Below, piece by piece: positions 62,181-64,000 of a stretch of DNA of 64,000 bases (position 1 is its first letter; each line of letters opens with the position of its first letter). The stretch lies in assembly GCF_000725885.1 (NCBI RefSeq), contig NZ_JODR01000014.1:1-64000 (forward strand), given 5' to 3'. The position numbers and the translations under genes are program-made. This DNA is from Streptomyces albus subsp. albus. Its GTDB lineage: Bacteria > Actinomycetota > Actinomycetes > Streptomycetales > Streptomycetaceae. The notes below the pieces were generated by a model that saw only the letters and a list, made by a program, of their open reading frames with translations, was not told the origin of the DNA and made no database searches.

Positions 62181-64000
62181 CGGGCCGGCCCGTTCGCGGG
62201 CGACAGCGCCCACCACGTGGCCAGACCGGCGGCGAGGGCCGTCAGCACGGTCGAGGGGCCGCCGATGTCGCCGTAGAAGAAATTGATCACCTGCCACACG
62301 AGAAGCCCGACGGCCACCAGCCCGCAGTCCGCGGTGCGTCCGTGCCGCGCGGCCCCGAACCGGCGCAGACCGCACACCAGCAGCACCCCCCACGAGCCGA
62401 CGAACGCCACCGCACCGATCAGCCCCTGCTCGCTCAGGACGAGCAGATACATGTTGTGCGGCGACAGCAGCGGCTCCCGCTGGAAGGACACCCCCGCACC
62501 GGCGGTGTCGCTGCCGGACGACAGGGCCAGCGGCGCGTGCGCGTCCCGGTGCGCCGGGAACCCCTTCGGGCCGACACCCGTGGCCGGGTCCTGACGCCAC
62601 ATGTCCCACGCCGCGCTCCACAGGCTGTACCGGTCGGTGACCGACTGGTCCGGTGAGTCGGACACCTCGGTGATGCTGTGCAGCCGTTCCCCCAACTGCG
62701 CGGAACCGACGCCGAAACCGCCGACCAGTACCACGCCCGCCGCCGTCAGCGCCGCCAGTACCGCGACCGCCGTACGGACGCCGCGCAGCAGCAGAAGCAG
62801 TACGCACGCCAGCACGGTCGCGATCCACGCGCCCCTGCTGTACGAGAGGGCCAGCGGCACCACGAACACGGCGGCGCAGACCAGGGCGCACGGCCGCAGC
62901 CGGCGGTGCGCCCCGGCGGGCGGCGCCAGGGCGAAGGCGAACGCGATCATCAGCCCGTAGGAGACGACCGTCGCCATGCCCATCACGTCGAGCGCCCCGA
63001 ACGTGCCCACCGCCCGGATGTCCTGGCCCATGTAGGAGGCGCCCGTGCGGGTGGTGGCCTGTACGACACCGACCGCCCCCTCGGCCAGGGCCAGCACCAC
63101 GATCGCCGCCGACACCAGCCGGGCGTCGCGGGCGTCCCGCAACGACAGCAGCACCGCACCCGGCACCAGGACGAACAGTTGCAGATAGCGCACGAAACCG
63201 GGCAGGCTCGCTGCCGGATCGTGGGAGGCGACCGTCGCGACGGCGAACGCCACGGCCGGGCCGCCCAGGACGAGCGCCGCCAGCGGAGTGAGCGGGGACG
63301 GCACCGCGCGGCCCGGCCCTGCGGCCGTGGACCGCCGGCGGCGCAACAGCGCCAGGACGCACCAGACGACCAGCACGCCCGAGGCCAGATCGGCCGGGGT
63401 GCTGCCGCCCGGCCCTTCCGGGCCGGGCGGGACGCACAGCAGCAGCACCGTCGCCACGACCGGCACCACGGGCCCGTACGAGAACCGCCGGCCGGCCGCC
63501 TCCCCGGGTGCGGCACGCGGCGCCGGAACGACACCGCCGGCCTCCCGCACCACGCCGCCGGGCGCGCCTGCCACCCTGTCGGCGCCCGGCGCCGGGGGGC
63601 CGGCCGCGCTTGTGGGGCTGTCGGCCTCGAGTACCGCGCTGCCGGGCGGTTCTGTCGCGTTGTCGGCCTCGCGTGCCGTGGCGCCGGGTGCCTTCGCCGT
63701 GCCACCGGCAGCCCTTGGCGCGGCGGCGTCGTGCGGGGTGGCGGCACGGGCCGGCTGTGCGGCCCCGCTGGTTCCGCCCGTTCCGCCGGTTCCGCCCGTC
63801 CGGGGCCGGGTGCCGTCGGTTCGCGGTCCGCTTCCGCTACCCGCCTGGGCCGTCCGTCCGGCTCTCGACGGGCCCTTCCCCGCCTCGGGGAGGGACGGCC
63901 CGGCCTTCGACTGAGGCGAGCCTTCCGGCTCTGCTTGCCCGGTCACCGACAAGGGAGAGCCCTCCGGATCTGCCGGCCCTGCGTTCGGCTGTGCTTGTCC
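62177..64000 (-). CDS. O-antigen ligase/polymerase-like membrane protein (5' end beyond window)
   Basis: The frame is open to the right edge. From about 63490 leftward it codes for 10-12 membrane segments with the Wzy_C/O-antigen ligase pattern: YMGQDIRAVGTFG, LALSYSRGAWIATVLACVLLLLL, YSLWSAAWDMWRQDPATGVGPKGFP and LSPHNMYLLVLSEQGLIGAVAFVG. Before it lies a long disordered Ala/Pro/Gly-rich N-terminus. A TTG at 63952 with GGAGGG ahead could start it, but in-phase sequence beyond it contains a similar GQA-EP-EGSP unit, so the true start is probably outside. It polymerises or ligates the exported units. Confidence 0.85.
   Translation of the reverse strand, partial: GQAQPNAGPADPEGSPLSVTGQAEPEGSPQSKAGPSLPEAGKGPSRAGRTAQAGSGSGPRTDGTRPRTGGTGGTGGTSGAAQPARAATPHDAAAPRAAGGTAKAPGATAREADNATEPPGSAVLEADSPTSAAGPPAPGADRVAGAPGGVVREAGGVVPAPRAAPGEAAGRRFSYGPVVPVVATVLLLCVPPGPEGPGGSTPADLASGVLVVWCVLALLRRRRSTAAGPGRAVPSPLTPLAALVLGGPAVAFAVATVASHDPAASLPGFVRYLQLFVLVPGAVLLSLRDARDARLVSAAIVVLALAEGAVGVVQATTRTGASYMGQDIRAVGTFGALDVMGMATVVSYGLMIAFAFALAPPAGAHRRLRPCALVCAAVFVVPLALSYSRGAWIATVLACVLLLLLRGVRTAVAVLAALTAAGVVLVGGFGVGSAQLGERLHSITEVSDSPDQSVTDRYSLWSAAWDMWRQDPATGVGPKGFPAHRDAHAPLALSSGSDTAGAGVSFQREPLLSPHNMYLLVLSEQGLIGAVAFVGSWGVLLVCGLRRFGAARHGRTADCGLVAVGLLVWQVINFFYGDIGGPSTVLTALAAGLATWWALSPANGPAR

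Noticed and set aside
62181..63437. N-terminal extension of the flippase to 1122 residues
   Set aside because: The extra part is antiphase to the O-antigen-ligase-like gene and has no domain of its own.
1..64000. tRNA, rRNA or insertion sequence elements
   Set aside because: No cloverleaf-like or rRNA-like sequence, transposase or terminal repeats were recognised in any spacer; short structured RNAs could still be missed without computation.

Overview
The window is very GC-rich, densely coded and has strongly biased third codon positions. It carries families typical of filamentous actinomycetes: DUF397 next to an XRE/DUF5753 regulator, DUF5133, DUF2180, DUF2267/DUF2795 proteins, a mycothiol-dependent formaldehyde dehydrogenase and many GTG starts. 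It is most likely Streptomyces or a close relative, from a chromosomal region rich in carbon-source catabolism. No rRNA, tRNA, CRISPR array or insertion sequence was found.

Layout. 1-3.75 kb: end of a transglycosylase gene, a zinc-free L31 ribosomal protein with an unusual C-terminal extension, an MFS exporter, a short-chain dehydrogenase (SDR) and a DoxX-type membrane protein. 3.77-10.4 kb: a divergent sugar locus. A DeoR repressor and a GH4 6-phospho-glycosidase face a PfkB kinase and an ABC importer (binding protein plus two permeases, no ATPase); all junctions are ATGA overlaps. 10.4-12.3 kb: an XRE-DUF5753/DUF397 pair beside a tandem-duplicated, frameshifted second DUF397 copy, then two small genes. 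12.4-14.9 kb: a sodium:solute symporter with its DUF3311 partner, then a graveyard of three decayed gene fragments. 14.9-20.3 kb: two lipoproteins, a TetR regulator with a clear palindromic operator, a HAD phosphatase, an old-yellow-enzyme/MerR divergent pair sharing a perfect 24-bp palindrome, and a GNAT acetyltransferase.

20.4-29.3 kb: what looks like a complete glycine-betaine degradation locus. It encodes a Rieske demethylase with a separate Rieske ferredoxin and FAD reductase, a dimethylglycine oxidase, a monomeric sarcosine oxidase, an S-(hydroxymethyl)mycothiol dehydrogenase for the released formaldehyde, and an IclR regulator with likely operator sequences on both sides. 29.6-40.3 kb: mixed single genes (AIM24, hydroxyacid dehydrogenase, lipoprotein hydrolase, 8-oxoguanine deaminase, DUF2180, SDR, a VOC gene broken by a stop codon, CtaG and DUF2243 membrane proteins) with several repeat-rich spacers.

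40.3-49.1 kb: a glycerol/polyol phosphate operon reading leftward: MFS importer, FGGY kinase, GlpD-type dehydrogenase, AGPS-like FAD oxidase, a GlpP-family G3P-responsive antiterminator, an ABM-fold protein and a zinc alcohol dehydrogenase. Two hairpin-forming stretches, one in the leader and one just before glpD, are candidate targets for the antiterminator. 49.4-54.4 kb: an acetyltransferase, an SDR, three small stress-type proteins and a flavoprotein. 54.6-64 kb: an exopolysaccharide cluster: secreted GH26-like hydrolase, CelD-type acyltransferase, Wzz-like chain-length protein, GT4 glycosyltransferase, polysaccharide deacetylase, MurJ/Wzx-like flippase and an O-antigen-ligase-like protein running off the right edge.
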